From: Faucicola osloensis_B
GTDB taxonomy: Bacteria; Pseudomonadota; Gammaproteobacteria; Pseudomonadales; Moraxellaceae
Assembly (NCBI GenBank): GCA_964211495.1
Contig: CAXORL010000001.1
Location: forward strand, 1,178,001-1,242,000
Length of the DNA stretch: 64,000 bases
Direction of reading: 5' to 3'
The position numbers and the translations under genes are program-made. The notes under the pieces are model-generated. The model saw nothing but the letters and a program-made list of their open reading frames with translations. It did no database searches and was not told the origin of the DNA. Positions 1 through 8,559 of the stretch are shown piece by piece (position 1 is the first letter of the stretch; every line of letters begins with the position of its first letter).

Positions 1-2511
1 CCATAGTCGCTTTTGGGTCGCAGCATCGGTGCTATCCTGTGCGTATTTTTGCTGCCAGTGGATATAGGGAAGTAAATCATAATCTTGCCCAAATTGCTCA
101 TAAGCCAAGCTTAGCCAATAGTGATAATAGGTTTTATCCCATAGTTGGCTAGGCAATACCATAATTTCGCCCTGCTCGGCTTTATTTTGGTACGCATTAG
201 TATGAATGATAATGGGCACTATGCTGTTTGATAACATGCCATTGGGCAAATGACGCCGCCAAATCCAACTGGTAGTTATCCGATAGTTTGTCGCTGCGAT
301 ACTGGCTGGATAAGCCAAGTTAAACACCCTAGATGTGTCGTCTTGGTAATGTAATCGATAAAATGCTACGTCGGATGGAGCATTTAGCGGCTGATTGACT
401 CTGCCAATCGCATCCATTAATTGACTTGCCTTGGCTTGCAAATCTTCTACCCTTGCTTGCCCGCTTGGATCAAACAAAATGTCGGCACAACTTACCCGAT
501 GGTTGGTAAAAGGCGTGTCTCGCTCCTCTTCTGACATAGGCTCGGTTAACGCGGCATCAGATTTTATCACGACGCCCCACACCACTTTGCCATAGCGATA
601 TAAATCCTCGGTCGCTTCTACTTGCCGATACAGTTCATCCTTAATCAAATTATCACTGACATATACCTGAAAATAGCTTTGTTCGTGGTGGCTGGCTTGC
701 AAAATATGTTTGGCCAAGTCAAACCCGCGCCAATCAATGCTGGTATAGTCAAAAGCTGCCATATTCACATTGGGTTGATTATCAAGTATCGGCAATAGCG
801 CAAAATCAAATCGCGTCACCAGCTGCGCGTTTTGTTGCTGGATACGCTGGTCTTTGGGCGGCAATACCCAGCTATCAAGTTGATTGACATAGGCATCTTG
901 CCACAGCATTTTGACCGCGGTATTTTGTGTTGAGGGTGCGCTTAGCAGTGCTTGGTAAAAGTGCGTGGTTAACGCGGTTATTTGTTCCGAAGTAAGCGCT
1001 GTTTGTGCGCCGTTTTGATGACTGACTAACGGATAAATTTTTAGACTGTGCCAATCATTGGCAGGCTGATACGGCAACACAAGCTGCAACTGTAAGCAAG
1101 GGTTGTCATACACCCATATCTCAATCACAATCCCTTCAGTACGCCCCATCGGCAAATTGGTATAGCTATCAAAACAGCCGACGATTATGGGGGCTAATTG
1201 TGGATTTTGATGCAGCGTTTGGTAGAGGCTATCAATCAGCGTGTCTGTATCTGTGGCTGTAACTGTGTCTAAATCCGTATCGCTAGGAGATAACAGCGCA
1301 ATATTGGATGGATTAAATGCCGTTAATTCATCCCCTGTATTGTCGCTGCTATGGGCTTGATACACACAAGGTAAAATCGGCGGCTCACCTTGTGATAGCC
1401 TTAATAGCACAGACGCCACCAATCCAACCGCCGCCTGCATGGCTGACGTCCAAGGCGCTGGCAAATCAGCGGTAGCGCTCACAGCGTCTTGATAAGGATA
1501 AACCGCTATGCGACCTGCATTTTGCCGTTGCACAATATCCGCAAACTCAGCAGCGGTGGTCGGAAAATTGCTAGCAAGTCCAAATAACCGATTGGTCACT
1601 ACCAGCATCGGTGTGCGATAACAGTCCTCAAACAGCAGCACAAAACTATGCTCAAGGCATTCAGCAAACGCCTCGCCCAAGCTGTCATACATCTGCGCAA
1701 AAGATACCCAGCGCACGGGCGCATTTGCCAAGCGACTGCTGGTCACGCCAATATAAAACCCCAGCAAATAGCAAAATGCTTGACGTGAAGCGTCTTGCAA
1801 AAACTCCAGATAATCCGCTTGCGTAAACCCAAACGCCTGCTGGATAGCCGATAATGCCTCATCAATTTGCACCAAACTATCACGGCTGTGATCAAAATTC
1901 ACCGCTGCGAGATAGGTAGAAAATGCGATAGCGTCGTCTTGTAGTTTGCCTGTTTTCACTTTTGCCAAGTAGCCTTGACACACCGCCTCAGGCGATTGCA
2001 ATAAGTTGACTTGCGATTGCTGATAGAGCGTCTGCGTCATCTGGGCAATAAACTGTGGCAACACATCTTTACCCTGCAGCAAATCTGGTAATAGCTTAAG
2101 CGGTTGGCAATAGACTTTGTGCCCGATGTGCGCGGTGAGTGACGCGTAAAAATCGGCAGGTAACTGTGACTGGGTGGGGTACTTATTTTGCCGTGCCAGC
2201 TGCGCTGATATCCTGTCATAGTCATACCAAGCAATCGCTTGCCCGGTGGTTTTGGCTAAATAGTCTGCAATATAAGCGGCGAGCGCTACTATAAGTGCTT
2301 GCCCGCTTTGGTTTGCCAATAATTGTGGCAATTGAATGTGGCGTTTTGCCATTGCCGCAAAAAACCGACTGAGTTGTTGTAGGCTGTTGGCTGAATAATC
2401 AAAGTCAATCTTTTGCAAGTTTTCCCAAAACAGTATCTCAAACGGCGGTGTCTGTTTGGTCTGCAAATAATATAATAAGGTGTTGACTTGTTGGGCGGTG
2501 GTTGGCTTCAT
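1..2511 (-). CDS. Large unrecognised protein, C-terminus beyond left edge
   Basis: The minus strand is open from the ATG at 2511 to the window edge: 837 codons with no stop, so the gene is real but incomplete at its 3' end. The deduced product starts MKPTTAQQVNTLLYYLQ and is rich in Gln, Tyr, Leu and Asp. I see no signal peptide, membrane segment or catalytic motif and do not recognise the family. A second in-frame ATG at 2541 would add ten residues; neither start has a convincing ribosome-binding site. A hairpin terminator (2603-2629) separates it from the dehydrogenase upstream, so it probably has its own promoter in the short gap before 2511. That it is coding is fairly certain; its function is unknown. 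Confidence 0.7.
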   Translation of the reverse strand, partial: MKPTTAQQVNTLLYYLQTKQTPPFEILFWENLQKIDFDYSANSLQQLSRFFAAMAKRHIQLPQLLANQSGQALIVALAAYIADYLAKTTGQAIAWYDYDRISAQLARQNKYPTQSQLPADFYASLTAHIGHKVYCQPLKLLPDLLQGKDVLPQFIAQMTQTLYQQSQVNLLQSPEAVCQGYLAKVKTGKLQDDAIAFSTYLAAVNFDHSRDSLVQIDEALSAIQQAFGFTQADYLEFLQDASRQAFCYLLGFYIGVTSSRLANAPVRWVSFAQMYDSLGEAFAECLEHSFVLLFEDCYRTPMLVVTNRLFGLASNFPTTAAEFADIVQRQNAGRIAVYPYQDAVSATADLPAPWTSAMQAAVGLVASVLLRLSQGEPPILPCVYQAHSSDNTGDELTAFNPSNIALLSPSDTDLDTVTATDTDTLIDSLYQTLHQNPQLAPIIVGCFDSYTNLPMGRTEGIVIEIWVYDNPCLQLQLVLPYQPANDWHSLKIYPLVSHQNGAQTALTSEQITALTTHFYQALLSAPSTQNTAVKMLWQDAYVNQLDSWVLPPKDQRIQQQNAQLVTRFDFALLPILDNQPNVNMAAFDYTSIDWRGFDLAKHILQASHHEQSYFQVYVSDNLIKDELYRQVEATEDLYRYGKVVWGVVIKSDAALTEPMSEEERDTPFTNHRVSCADILFDPSGQARVEDLQAKASQLMDAIGRVNQPLNAPSDVAFYRLHYQDDTSRVFNLAYPASIAATNYRITTSWIWRRHLPNGMLSNSIVPIIIHTNAYQNKAEQGEIMVLPSQLWDKTYYHYWLSLAYEQFGQDYDLLPYIHWQQKYAQDSTDAATQKRLW

Positions 2512-2602
2512 CGGGGATTTTTGGCAACAATTTTTTATCATTTTGGGGTAAATTGTTGGCTTTGGCAAGTGCTAGCCGTGGATGCTGCCGCAATAAAAAA
2601 AC

Positions 2603-2629
2603 AAAGCCCATTTTGGGTGAATGGGCTTT
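2603..2629. terminator. Bidirectional Rho-independent terminator
   Basis: AAAGCCCATT (2603-2612) pairs with AATGGGCTTT (2620-2629) around a 7-nt loop, with A-rich sequence on the left and T-rich on the right. It closes the 3-hydroxyacyl-CoA dehydrogenase transcript, which is read leftward. Confidence 0.8.
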
Positions 2630-2676
2630 TGTCATCTACTGGCTTTTAGATTCTGACTTTTAAACTTTTTTGACGC

Positions 2677-3579
2677 TTATTTTAAAAAATCAGGGTCTTT
2701 ATAAGCCGGGTTTGGATAATCATAAAAACCCTTCCCCACTTCAAACCCCGTGCGACCTTTATCAATCAGTTCGGTTTGCAGTTTTTGGATAAATCGCTCG
2801 GCAGTTTTTGAGCCTGTTTTGGCTTTCTGCTGGCTGATATTAATAATGGTATTAACCCCTACGATATCCATGATGGCAAACGGTCCCATCGGTGCGCCTG
2901 TGCCAATCATCCAGGTTTTATCAACGGTCTGCGGATCGGCAATGTCATTGGCATACAAGTGAATACCGGCATTTAAGAAAGGCACCAATAGGGTATTTAA
3001 GATATAGCCAGGCTGTTCTTTATTGAGGGGTAACGCCACCATGCCGATGGCTTTGGCATAAGCAACAATGCTGTCAAATACTGCCGGGTCGGTATGCGCT
3101 GAGCCCATGACTTCTGCGGTGTTGTTTACCCAGATGCGGTTGGCAAAGTGTAACGCCAAGAATTTATCGGGGCGACCTGTAGCCTCGACCATTTGGCTAG
3201 GAACCAACGTTGAGCTGTTACTGGCAAAAATCGTGTGGCTTGGGGCTAGCTTTGCCAGCGCCTTATAAAATTCATTTTTGATATCGAGGACTTCTGGTAA
3301 GGCTTCGATGACCAAATCAGCCTCTGCCACCGCTTCGCCTAAGTCAGTCACATAGCGAATCGCATGGGCGATTATTTGGGCTTGGGCTGGGCTTTTGTCA
3401 TAGAATTTGGCGTAGATGGGCATGAGTTTTGCGATGCGCTCTTTGACTTTTTCAGGTTCTTTATCAAAGATAGTGACGTTAAAGCCAAAAAAGGCGTTTT
3501 GCATGGCGATTTGAGAACCCAGTACGCCGCCGCCCGCTACCGTCACCTGCTTGATGGATGAAGAATTTGCTGTTGTCAT
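2677..3579 (-). CDS. 3-hydroxyacyl-CoA (3-hydroxybutyryl-CoA) dehydrogenase
   Basis: A 300-residue NAD-dependent 3-hydroxyacyl-CoA dehydrogenase of the short, single-function type. The Rossmann loop AGGGVLG lies at residues 15-21, the likely catalytic His at 144 (ALHFAN) and its partner Glu at 156 (AEVMG). The C-terminal helical domain carries TGAPMGPF, typical of the family. It would interconvert 3-hydroxyacyl-CoA and 3-oxoacyl-CoA in the cytosol, in fatty-acid or butyrate-type metabolism. Because a PHA synthase lies 15 kb away, a link to hydroxyacyl-CoA supply is possible but is inference. The start is the ATG after a short A/T-rich leader. It is monocistronic, with a terminator on each side. 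Exact chain-length preference cannot be read from the sequence. Confidence 0.88.
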   Translation of the reverse strand: MTTANSSSIKQVTVAGGGVLGSQIAMQNAFFGFNVTIFDKEPEKVKERIAKLMPIYAKFYDKSPAQAQIIAHAIRYVTDLGEAVAEADLVIEALPEVLDIKNEFYKALAKLAPSHTIFASNSSTLVPSQMVEATGRPDKFLALHFANRIWVNNTAEVMGSAHTDPAVFDSIVAYAKAIGMVALPLNKEQPGYILNTLLVPFLNAGIHLYANDIADPQTVDKTWMIGTGAPMGPFAIMDIVGVNTIINISQQKAKTGSKTAERFIQKLQTELIDKGRTGFEVGKGFYDYPNPAYKDPDFLK

Positions 3580-3708
3580 GATTTATTCCTTTAAATCGCT
3601 ATGATAGTTTGCAAGTTATTGTAGCGGATTTTGGGTAGTATGCCTACCTCACCAATATAGACTGACAAGGCAACACAATATTGCCCGCCAAAAAAAGTTA
3701 CTCGCCAA

Positions 3709-3740
3709 AAAAAAGCCAAACTATGAGGTTTGGCTTTTTG
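3709..3740. terminator. Terminator after ahpF
   Basis: AAAAGCCAAAC (3711-3721) pairs with GTTTGGCTTTT (3728-3738), loop TATGAG. The long A-run on the left gives a U-run to leftward transcripts, so it ends ahpF. Confidence 0.8.
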
Positions 3741-3769
3741 TGAAAAACAACTAAAAAACAGGTGAAGAA

Positions 3770-5353
3770 TTATTGCAACATGAGGTATTCAAACGCACTG
3801 AGTGCCGCTTTACTACCTTCGCCCATCGCAATATTAATTTGCTTAAACGGTACAGTAGTCACATCCCCACAGGCAAAAATCCCGGGTTTGTTGGTTTGGC
3901 ATTTCTCATTGATTTCAATTTCACCAAATTTGGTCACCTCTACCAAATCTTTGACCACTTCCGAGTTTGGCACCAGTCCGATTTGCACAAAGATAGCAGA
4001 TACTGGCAATTCTTTGTTTTCACCGGTGGTACGGTCTTGGTAAATTAGCGAACTGACTTTACCATCAGTTGCTTTAACCTCTTGGCTCGCTACACTCGTC
4101 ATGATATCGATATTATCGCGCTCTTTGGCTTTATTAATCAATACTTGGTCTGCTTTGAGCGTGTCAGCAAATTCTAACACGGTCACGTGTTTGACAATGC
4201 CTGCCAAGTCAATTGCCGCTTCAATCCCTGAGTTACCGCCGCCCACAACTGCCACGTCTTTGCCTTTAAAGAAAGGACCATCACAGTGCGGACAGTATGC
4301 GACGCCACTACCGATATTTTCGTCTTCACCTTTGATATTAAGCTTACGCCATTTTGCCCCCGTGGCGACGATAATCGCACGCGTGCTAAAACTTTCACCG
4401 GTATTAAGCGTGATTTGGTAGGTTGGCTTATCCTCGCCTTGCTCATTCATTTGTGCAGAATTTTCGGTGATGGATGTCACGCTTACCATTTCTTTAACCG
4501 TGATACTATAAGCGGTAATATGTTTGACAAAATTGGCAGATAATTCATTACCATTGGTCAACGGGATTGAAATCAAATTTTCGATATCTTGAGTATCTTT
4601 CACTTGCCCACCGATACGATCAGCCACCATGGTCACTTTTAAGCCTTTACGTGCCACATAAATGGCTGCCGCCACGCCCGCAGGTCCGCCACCGATGATG
4701 GTCACATCTTGCTGCTCAAGCTGTTCGGCTGCTGCAGCACCACTCATCAAATCTGGGTATTGCTGTTGCAGTTTTTCGATGAGTTTGGCAGTGTCAATTT
4801 TACCATTGGCAAAAGGTTTGCCATTTAAATATACCGCAGGTACGCCTTGGATATTACGCTCGTTAATCATGTCTTGGAACACACCACCATCAATCATTTC
4901 ATTGCTGATGTTGTCATTGAGTAACGCAAATTGGTTCAGCGCTTGCACCACGTCTGGACAGTTGTGGCAAGACAACGAGACGAAAGTTTCAAATTTTAGC
5001 GGCTGTTTAATCGCCTTAATGATATTTTGAATACCTGGGTCAAGTTTGAGTTCACTACCACCTGATTGTAAAATCGCCAAAATCAATGAGGTAAACTCGT
5101 GACCCCCTGGAATACCACTAAAAATGATACCTGTGTCTTTGTCTTGGCTACGGATTTTAAAACTCATCGGTGATAGATTGGCATCGAATTGTTGACTCAA
5201 ACGAATCTTGTCAGTGGTTCCTGCAATTTGGGTCAAAAAATCCACCAGTTCAGCGCGCTGTTCATGTTCACCCTCACCCAACACAAACTCAATCGGGCGA
5301 GTCATACGTTCGCTATAACTTTTTACTGCATCTAATAAACCTTGATCTAACAT
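3770..5353 (-). CDS. ahpF: Alkyl hydroperoxide reductase subunit F
   Basis: A 527-residue flavoprotein disulfide reductase that passes electrons from NAD(P)H to AhpC. An N-terminal thioredoxin-like double domain carries the redox pair C129-HN-C132. An FAD domain follows, beginning near IIGGGPAG (about residue 218). The NADH-binding part includes the CPHC active-site disulfide near residue 350 and VVGGGNSG. Length and domain order match E. coli AhpF. The start is supported by AGAAGGA upstream of the ATG. It is not in an operon with ahpC: the ydcH-like gene and a transporter lie between. OxyR encoded at 8560 is the expected regulator, but I could not identify a reliable binding site. Confidence 0.97.
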   Translation of the reverse strand: MLDQGLLDAVKSYSERMTRPIEFVLGEGEHEQRAELVDFLTQIAGTTDKIRLSQQFDANLSPMSFKIRSQDKDTGIIFSGIPGGHEFTSLILAILQSGGSELKLDPGIQNIIKAIKQPLKFETFVSLSCHNCPDVVQALNQFALLNDNISNEMIDGGVFQDMINERNIQGVPAVYLNGKPFANGKIDTAKLIEKLQQQYPDLMSGAAAAEQLEQQDVTIIGGGPAGVAAAIYVARKGLKVTMVADRIGGQVKDTQDIENLISIPLTNGNELSANFVKHITAYSITVKEMVSVTSITENSAQMNEQGEDKPTYQITLNTGESFSTRAIIVATGAKWRKLNIKGEDENIGSGVAYCPHCDGPFFKGKDVAVVGGGNSGIEAAIDLAGIVKHVTVLEFADTLKADQVLINKAKERDNIDIMTSVASQEVKATDGKVSSLIYQDRTTGENKELPVSAIFVQIGLVPNSEVVKDLVEVTKFGEIEINEKCQTNKPGIFACGDVTTVPFKQINIAMGEGSKAALSAFEYLMLQ

Positions 5354-5691
5354 GGTAGTTTCCTTCTAGTTATTGGGTAAGTCATTTTGTTAAGCTTATT
5401 ATTGTGATTTTTGTGGGCTTTGACAATGTGAGAAAGTTGATAGCTATGTTTTAAAAAACAAAACGTTTATTATTTTATATAACAAAATATTAATACATAA
5501 ATTGCCTCAATCCATTGATGGTGTGGCTTTTGCCCCCTCACCAATTGTTACTGATTAGCGTATAGTCAACCATGCGATTTTTCGTTACAATGCTAATAAG
5601 ACAAATGCAATATACTAACTCAATCAAATTTGTCTTATGTGTTGACCCCTTTGCATTATTTTTTACATACAACCAAAAAAAGGAAAGGACT
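5354..5691. other. Intergenic region between ahpF and ydcH-like gene
   Basis: 338 bp, strongly AT-rich between about 5440 and 5510. It must contain the divergent promoters of ahpF (leftward) and the ydcH-like gene (rightward). An in-frame extension of the ydcH-like frame back to 5572 exists but has no ribosome-binding site. No repeat or RNA gene is visible. Confidence 0.6.
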
Positions 5692-5916
5692 ATGTTTCCA
5701 GAACATCGCGAACTTATTAGCAAACTAAAAACTTCTGATAAATACTTTGAAAAACTATTTGATAAACACAACGACTTAGATGCTCAAATCATTAACCTAG
5801 AAAAAGATCCTATTGCAGCAGGCAGCCGTGATGACGAAATTGAAGCATTAAAAAAACAAAAACTACAATTAAAAGATGAAATCTACAAAATCTTAGAAGA
5901 CAATAAAAATAAATAA
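5692..5916 (+). CDS. YdcH/DUF465-family small protein
   Basis: A 74-residue, highly charged helical protein of the YdcH (DUF465) family. It opens MFPEHRELISKLK and continues with a short coiled-coil hairpin ending in KKQKLQLKDEIYK, both typical of this family, whose role is unknown. The ATG at 5692 is chosen over the longer open frame (from 5572) because AAAGGA sits just before it and homology-like sequence begins there. A strong terminator follows. No membrane segment. Cytosolic; function not assigned. Confidence 0.88.
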   Translation: MFPEHRELISKLKTSDKYFEKLFDKHNDLDAQIINLEKDPIAAGSRDDEIEALKKQKLQLKDEIYKILEDNKNK

Positions 5917-5945
5917 GTTCTAAGCTAAATTCGATTTTATTGATT

Positions 5946-5975
5946 AAAGCCCTGTTCTTTGTGACAGGGCTTTTG
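5946..5975. terminator. Terminator after ydcH-like gene
   Basis: AAAGCCCTGT (5946-5955) pairs with ACAGGGCTTT (5964-5973), followed by a T-run. It closes the small gene at 5692-5916. Confidence 0.85.
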
Positions 5976-6070
5976 CTATTGATAACAAGCTTAAGGCTTA
6001 AATCAACCAATCAACCCTAATTTAAGAAAATTGGACTGTAAAAAAATTGGTTTAAGCGTGGCTGACGGCA

Positions 6071-7270
6071 TTATTTTTTTGTGAATACATTAACCAAGAA
6101 GCATAACAGCATTGTCACCATAATCACCGGCAAGGTATTCCCGATATCGAGTGGATGGGCAAGCCAATAACGGTATAAGCAAAAACCAATCGCCCAGACA
6201 ATCAAATTTTTGACATTAAAACGCTGTTTGATACCGGTGTTTTTTAAAATAAAAAAGTCCACAATTTGAATGGCTGCCATTGGCGCAAACACTGAGCCTA
6301 AAAAGTATAGAAATTCAGTGATATCATCCATGGGAAACAACATCGCTGCGATGGTACAGACCAGAGTAATGCCAATTGCCAAGCCTTTTTCTGGGAATTT
6401 TTGCCACAGTGAGACACCCGACACGCCTGCCGAGTACGCATCCAAAAATGTGGTTGTCACCGTCGCGAGCACAATCAACAATAACCCAGTCACGCCCAAT
6501 CCAAGCTGTAATAGCATTTGGGCAAAATCCGACGTTTGGGTATATAATGCCATGCCCAGTCCAATCGCATACATCCACGCACTCATCACCCCATAGCTTA
6601 CAGTGCTCACAAGTGTCGCTTGCAAAGGTTTTTGCGCATTGCGTGTATAATCACTCACCAGTGGCAACCATGATAATGGCATAATGACCGCGAGCTCCAC
6701 GGCTGCCCCAAAGCTCATCGCTGCTGCCACGTCTTTTGTCGCTGCCACATCCCCAGCGCCTAACTTAAATAATTTAAACGACAAAATAAGCGTTAAAATA
6801 AATAACCCAGCTACGGCCAACGCATTGATTTTGCCAAAGAAGCGGTTGCCCATCCACAGCCACAGTACAATCAGCGCGCCAATCACACCACACCATGCCG
6901 CTTGTCCGATAGCCCAAATCTCATTGACTGCCAATGCCCCATCATAAATCATGATAGCTGTCCAACCGACCAATTGCACAACATTTAGCAAAGCAAAAAG
7001 CATCCCGCCTTGAAAACCAAAACTACCCTTCACCGTTTCCATGGCACTTTTGCGTTGGGTTGCCCCAATATAGCCGACTAAAAAAAATAACACCCCGCCT
7101 ATCATATGCCCAATGACAATCGCTAACAAGCCACGATCCCACCCCAACGGCGCAAGGTAGGTGCCCGTCAAAATCTCAGCGATTGACACCGCTGCCCCTG
7201 CCCACAGCAAGGCGTAATGGCTACTTGTGGTCTGACTGCCAGTTTGGTGGGTGGTTTGTGCGCTATCCAT
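6071..7270 (-). CDS. CytX-like NCS1 permease (putative hydroxymethylpyrimidine transporter)
   Basis: A polytopic inner-membrane protein of the NCS1 cytosine/purine permease family. About 11-12 hydrophobic segments are visible from WAGAAVSIAEILTG to LPVIMVTMLLCFLVN. The first segment resembles CytX proteins, proposed to import the thiamine precursor hydroxymethylpyrimidine. I place the start at the ATG 7270 (399 aa, MDSAQTTHQ) because a weak GAG motif precedes it; upstream in-frame starts at 7321 and 7330 (TTG) would add a charged leader with no ribosome-binding site. No TPP riboswitch is visible upstream. It sits between ahpF and ahpC with no evident metabolic link. A different nucleobase substrate remains possible. 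Confidence 0.8.
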   Translation of the reverse strand: MDSAQTTHQTGSQTTSSHYALLWAGAAVSIAEILTGTYLAPLGWDRGLLAIVIGHMIGGVLFFLVGYIGATQRKSAMETVKGSFGFQGGMLFALLNVVQLVGWTAIMIYDGALAVNEIWAIGQAAWCGVIGALIVLWLWMGNRFFGKINALAVAGLFILTLILSFKLFKLGAGDVAATKDVAAAMSFGAAVELAVIMPLSWLPLVSDYTRNAQKPLQATLVSTVSYGVMSAWMYAIGLGMALYTQTSDFAQMLLQLGLGVTGLLLIVLATVTTTFLDAYSAGVSGVSLWQKFPEKGLAIGITLVCTIAAMLFPMDDITEFLYFLGSVFAPMAAIQIVDFFILKNTGIKQRFNVKNLIVWAIGFCLYRYWLAHPLDIGNTLPVIMVTMLLCFLVNVFTKK

Positions 7271-7342
7271 GGTTATTTTCTCAGTTATTTTCTCAAGCTT
7301 CAAAGAAGCTGATTTTATCATTGTTAACAACAGTAGTTGAAT

Positions 7343-7377
7343 AAAAAAAACCCCAAATCTTTCAATTTGAGGTTTTT
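7343..7377. terminator. Terminator after ahpC
   Basis: An ACCCCAAAT/ATTTGAGGT hairpin (7350-7358 with 7365-7373, one mismatch) has an A8 run on the left, which becomes a U-run for the leftward ahpC transcript. Confidence 0.75.
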
Positions 7378-7421
7378 AATTTTATCTAACTGTCAGTCAA
7401 TGAAACATTTGACCATCAAGA

Positions 7422-7988
7422 TTAGATTTTACCTACTAAATCTAGGCTTGGTTTTAAGGTTTCTTTACCTTTTTCCCATGCCGCTGGACATACTTCACCG
7501 TCGTTGTCACGCACGTATTGAGCCGCTTGGATTTTACGGATTAAGTCTTTGGCAGAACGACCGATACCTAAGTCATGAATTTCTGCCACTTTGATTTTAC
7601 CGTCTGGGTCTACCAAGAAAGTACCACGAAGCGCAGCGTTGTCTTCTTCAATCATCACGTTAAAGCCACGAGTGATTTTACCAGTACCATCGCCAAGCAT
7701 TGGGTATTTTACTTTAGCGATTGCAGGTGACGCATCTGCCCATGCTTTGTGTACAAAATGGGTGTCTGTCGATACCGCATACACTTCCACGCCTAGACCT
7801 TTGATTTCTTCATAATGGTCTGCCATGTCTTCAAGTTCAGTTGGGCAAACAAAGGTAAAGTCATGTGGGTAGAAGAAAAACACTGCCCATTTGCCTTTAA
7901 CGTCATCTGATGAGATTTCTTTGAATTCACCATTTACAAATGCTTGGGTTTTGAATTCTGGAATGGTTTGGTTGATAATTGCAGCCAT
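7422..7988 (-). CDS. ahpC: Peroxiredoxin AhpC
   Basis: A 188-residue typical 2-Cys peroxiredoxin that reduces hydrogen peroxide and organic peroxides in the cytosol and is recycled by AhpF. The peroxidatic Cys48 lies in FTFVCPTE and the resolving Cys167 in GEVCPAAW near the C-terminus. Length and spacing match E. coli AhpC closely. The start ATG follows AAGGAAAAATCC. It is read divergently from oxyR across a 571-bp gap, the usual layout for OxyR-controlled peroxide defence, and ends at its own terminator, so it is monocistronic. Confidence 0.97.
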   Translation of the reverse strand: MAAIINQTIPEFKTQAFVNGEFKEISSDDVKGKWAVFFFYPHDFTFVCPTELEDMADHYEEIKGLGVEVYAVSTDTHFVHKAWADASPAIAKVKYPMLGDGTGKITRGFNVMIEEDNAALRGTFLVDPDGKIKVAEIHDLGIGRSAKDLIRKIQAAQYVRDNDGEVCPAAWEKGKETLKPSLDLVGKI

Positions 7989-8041
7989 GGATTTTTCCTT
8001 ATATAAGCTATTGTTGTGGTTAAAAATTTAGCAACATCACC

Positions 8042-8058
8042 ATTTGGCAAAGCCAAAT
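8042..8058. promoter_or_regulatory. Palindrome upstream of ahpC, operator candidate
   Basis: ATTTGGC, 3-nt spacer, GCCAAAT is a perfect inverted repeat 54-70 bp upstream of the ahpC start. Position and symmetry suit a protein-binding site, but it does not match the OxyR consensus, so the binder is unknown. Confidence 0.35.
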
Positions 8059-8103
8059 CAGTGAGTGCTATATTGATAACACAAATTTGATGTCATTGGC
8101 AAC

Positions 8104-8135
8104 CTAGCTTTTTAGGCTTCTAGCTTGTTAGGCTA
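8104..8135. repeat. Two 16-bp tandem copies upstream of ahpC
   Basis: CTAGCTTTTTAGGCTT (8104-8119) is followed directly by CTAGCTTGTTAGGCTA (8120-8135), differing at two positions. Significance unknown. Confidence 0.6.
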
Positions 8136-8559
8136 TAGGCGGTTGCTGTTTTTTACCCATCAAACGTTGTTATCGATGGGTTTATCTTAGTACAATTTAA
8201 GATTCAGTCTAGTTTAAAGTTTTTAATTGATTGATTAAATTTTTAAATTAACCTTGATGTTTTTTCCCTGACGTTTCACCCTTTAGCCTATCTTGTAATT
8301 ATTTTGAAAGGCTCGATAATGAGTTTACTATCAAGACCAAATTAATGATAGATTAAAAAAGATTCCACTCGTAAAAGCACACAAAAATGGTAAACTAAAT
8401 TTGAAATGATTCGGTTCATTGAAGTTTTTAGCATGCCTCTTTTGCGTGGTTTTTGCTAGGGTAGCCGTCAGTTTTTTTACCTTTTTATCTTTTTATTTAT
8501 CTTTAACTAAAACGCGTTAGCGAAGATTTTACGCTATTTTAAAGGTTAAAATTCAAACC

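Larger units (their letters stand above)
7989..8559. other. ahpC-oxyR divergent intergenic region
   Basis: 571 bp holding the divergent promoters. It contains a 17-bp palindrome near ahpC (8042-8058), a 16-bp tandem duplication (8104-8135) and a 7-bp inverted repeat ACCCATC/GATGGGT (8155-8161 with 8175-8181). I tried to fit the four-part OxyR tetramer consensus and could not do so convincingly. No open frame of note. Confidence 0.6.

Noticed and set aside
5572..5691. N-terminal extension of the ydcH-like frame
   Set aside because: Hydrophobic, without a ribosome-binding site, and family similarity begins at the ATG 5692 with AAAGGA upstream.
7271..7421. TPP riboswitch upstream of the CytX-like gene
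   Set aside because: The thi-box core (CTGAGA and its partner) is absent; the hairpin present is the ahpC terminator.
7989..8559. OxyR tetramer binding site
   Set aside because: Several partial half-sites exist but none fits the four-part ATAG/CTAT spacing, so only the plain palindrome is reported.
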